NCBI GenBank assembly: GCA_030425705.1
Contig: JAUHZU010000008.1
Coordinates: 1-64,000 of the forward strand
Direction of reading: 5' to 3'
Source: Phycisphaerae bacterium
GTDB lineage: Bacteria; Planctomycetota; Phycisphaerae; Phycisphaerales; Phycisphaeraceae
DNA: 64,000 nt
Under the pieces are notes generated by a model, which made no database searches, was not told where the DNA came from, and was given only the letters and a program-made list of their open reading frames with translations. Of this stretch, positions 62,160-64,000 are shown piece by piece (the stretch's first letter is position 1; each line of letters opens with the position of its first letter). The position numbers and the translations under genes were made by a program.

Positions 62160-64000
62160 GCGCGTGCCTCCCGCCGTGCAAACCCCAGCAGCAAGAGCGA
62201 CTCGGCACCGATGCACAGCAACGCGCCGGCCACGAGGTACGGCCACAACGCGACGTCATCCCGTCGCACGTCCCACGCTGTATGGGAAGCCGGCTGCACG
62301 CGGGCCGCGGAGTCGCTTGATGCGGTGTCGGCTGTTTGTTTCAGGTCCGACTCGGCGGGGTCGAGTGCGACCCACTGGCCTGCCGTCAACTCGCCGGTGG
62401 GCCCACCTGCTACGTAAGCCCCGGGGTGCTGCGCGACGCCGCGGTCGCCCTCAGCCGGTCGGCCGGGCCGCTCGGTGTCCGGCCCATGCAGCGCCGCGGC
62501 AAGCCGATCGCCGGGCCGCAGGGGCTTGGGCACCGCCGGCCCAGGAACAAGGTAGCGCAGCAACTCGTTGACCAACGGCACAAACACCGGTTGCGAGGCG
62601 ACATCGGACTGTGCCGGATCGATCGTCGCGTTGAGCACCGCAAACCTGCCGCGGCCGACCCGCCCCAGCGCGAGCATGGTACGCCCGTCGGCGGTTGAGA
62701 GCAGTACCTCCGCACCCTCCCGCGCCGAGGCCTGCGATACACCCGAAAGCGAAAGACCGACCACCGACGCGCGTGCCGGGCCCTCGAACACCCGCAGCAC
62801 CGGGTGGTCGAACCGTGCCGACGCAACGACCCCGGCCGAAGCGGTGCCGGGCTGAACATCAAGCGGTACCCATGCCAGATCGTAGAGGGCGTCTACCGAA
62901 GCCGGGCCGTCCGCGATCCACAGGACCCCGCCGCCCGCATCCAGGTGGCGGCGTAGCTTCGCGGTGAAATCATCACTGAACCTTGTCGCAATGCACACCA
63001 CCCAGCACGCCGAAGGATCATCAAGGTCGCCGGCCACCTCTTCCAGGCGGTCGGTGTCTCCGATCGCGACCGTGTAACGCGATGTGTTGTCGTCGGGCGT
63101 GAGCGCCAGCCCTAACCGGTAGACGGCCGAGTCGGCGTCCGGATGGAACGCGCTGGTGAACACGACGACGGGCTGGGCCTCGCGGACCTCGGCGAAGAAG
63201 CCGGCCTCGTCGTCGTAGGCGAACGTATCGCCGGTCTGCGCGCGGACGCGGAACATCGCGCCACCCGGCTCCTGCGGGACCAGCTTGATCGAGCGGGTGA
63301 CTACCGCGCCGGCCGCAAGTGTCATCGACACCTCTGCCGAATCGCCCGCCCCCTCGGCAAAAAGCGTGATCGGTGCGGCTTCATCCCCAAAGTTCCGCAA
63401 CGCCACGGTGAGTGTTGTGGGCAGCCCAGCGGTCGGCGGGTAGGGCGCGACATCGACCAGTTGGACGGCGATGTTGTCCTGCGCCGCCGGGCCGAAGGCC
63501 AGTTTCTCCAGCAGGACCCCGGGCGTGCGTGTTGCGAGCACGCCGTCTGCGCGGGCCGAGGCCTGACCATCGCTGAGGATCAAGACTTTGCCCGCCCGGT
63601 CCAGCTCGGCCAACGCCGACTCGGCGAGCCGGAGCGCGTCCTGCAGGTCGGCCGTCTCATAAGTACACATCGACGCCTGCAGCCGGGCCCGCAGTTCCGA
63701 CATGTTGCCACCGGGCTCAGGCAACAACGGCCGGGGCGACCGGCCGGCCAGGACGACCCACGCGGTGTCCGAAGCCGGGTCGAGCCCGGCAAGCTCCGCG
63801 TCGGCGCGTTGGACGGCTTGCTCGAACAGCGAGGTGCCGCGTTCGGCCCGCTGCATCGAGGCCGAGATGTCGATCACGATGATGACACACCGGCCCTGAC
63901 CCGTTGTGGCGACCGCTTCGCGTTGCCAGCGGGGCTGCATAAACGCCGCGACGACCGCCGCCAGCGCCAGGACGCGCAGCAGCAGCAGGACGAGGTGGCG
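62156..64000 (-). CDS. BatA/VWA-domain protein, 5' end outside the window
   Basis: At least 614 residues, with the N-terminus cut by the window edge. The visible start RHLVLLLLRVLALAAVVAAFMQPRW is the second helix of a BatA (Aerotolerance regulator N-terminal) domain. A VWA domain follows, VIIVIDISASM with MIDAS D-x-S-x-S and then VLILSDGQAS. Then CARDB-like strands (LPTTLTVALRNFGDEAAPITLFAEG), a flavodoxin/GATase-like part (GGGVLWIADGPASVDAL) and a last membrane helix (LWPYLVAGALLCIGAESLLLLGF). BatA-type genes usually follow MoxR ATPase and DUF58 genes, expected just beyond 64 kb. Confidence 0.9.
   Translation of the reverse strand, partial: RHLVLLLLRVLALAAVVAAFMQPRWQREAVATTGQGRCVIIVIDISASMQRAERGTSLFEQAVQRADAELAGLDPASDTAWVVLAGRSPRPLLPEPGGNMSELRARLQASMCTYETADLQDALRLAESALAELDRAGKVLILSDGQASARADGVLATRTPGVLLEKLAFGPAAQDNIAVQLVDVAPYPPTAGLPTTLTVALRNFGDEAAPITLFAEGAGDSAEVSMTLAAGAVVTRSIKLVPQEPGGAMFRVRAQTGDTFAYDDEAGFFAEVREAQPVVVFTSAFHPDADSAVYRLGLALTPDDNTSRYTVAIGDTDRLEEVAGDLDDPSACWVVCIATRFSDDFTAKLRRHLDAGGGVLWIADGPASVDALYDLAWVPLDVQPGTASAGVVASARFDHPVLRVFEGPARASVVGLSLSGVSQASAREGAEVLLSTADGRTMLALGRVGRGRFAVLNATIDPAQSDVASQPVFVPLVNELLRYLVPGPAVPKPLRPGDRLAAALHGPDTERPGRPAEGDRGVAQHPGAYVAGGPTGELTAGQWVALDPAESDLKQTADTASSDSAARVQPASHTAWDVRRDDVALWPYLVAGALLCIGAESLLLLGFARREARA

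Noticed and set aside
1-64000. CRISPR arrays, rRNA operons, restriction-modification or toxin-antitoxin genes
   Set aside because: No array of regularly spaced repeats, no rRNA sequence and no recognisable defence or toxin genes were seen when reading the window.

Overview
The window looks like a chromosomal segment of a planctomycete, most likely class Phycisphaerae. The support is high GC with housekeeping genes scattered singly, three proteins ending in the PEP-CTERM sorting signal, two giant secreted proteins with beta-strand repeats and dockerin-like ends, two DUF1559-type prepilins, and a BatA/VWA/DUF4159 gene set. This placement rests on gene content and style; no rRNA gene is present.

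Layout. 1-16 kb: the edge of an IS5-type transposase, a PEP-CTERM protein, a DUF1080 lipoprotein, rph, a DUF900 esterase lipoprotein, tmRNA (minus strand), an M32 carboxypeptidase, an ECF sigma/membrane protein/small secreted protein operon with overlapping genes, a GH38 alpha-mannosidase, fba and argJ. 16.6 kb: a tRNA with a UAA anticodon but a short (class I) variable loop. 17.0-26.2 kb: a nine-gene minus-strand catabolic operon that mixes sugar-acid chemistry (three Gfo/Idh/MocA oxidoreductases, a KdaD-like FAH-fold dehydratase, an RraA-like protein) with CoA chemistry (family III CoA-transferase, enoyl-CoA hydratase), an MBL-fold hydrolase and a solute-binding-like protein without a signal peptide.

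27.15-40.32 kb: I read this as an integrated element. A 13-bp piece of the 3' end of tRNA-Leu(GAG) (40307-40319) is repeated in the same orientation at 27153-27165. About 60-130 bp inside each end lies a related repeat built on CGTGGCAA and followed by CGTTCyAAAATC. An integrase-N-terminus-like gene with its promoter over that repeat sits next to the tRNA and appears truncated. The cargo is two tandem giant secreted PEP-CTERM/dockerin proteins (1300 and 1998 aa), an endonuclease/exonuclease/phosphatase-family protein and a decayed IS5-type transposase.

40.4-57.6 kb: a second tRNA-Leu and mostly single housekeeping genes (hscB, coaD, a DEAD-box helicase, an M20 peptidase, ilvD, a TetR regulator, ispE, an O-antigen-ligase-like membrane protein, dcd, a DHH phosphoesterase, ribF, a prepilin, fbp). 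57.6-64.0 kb: a minus-strand operon (BatA/VWA, VWA, DUF4175-like, DUF4159) whose genes are chained by 4-nt start/stop overlaps and which runs off the window.

A recurring trait is a TATACT/TACACT-like -10 box only 6-9 nt before the start codon at eight genes, which implies leaderless mRNAs. Two convergent gene pairs also share overlapping stop codons.
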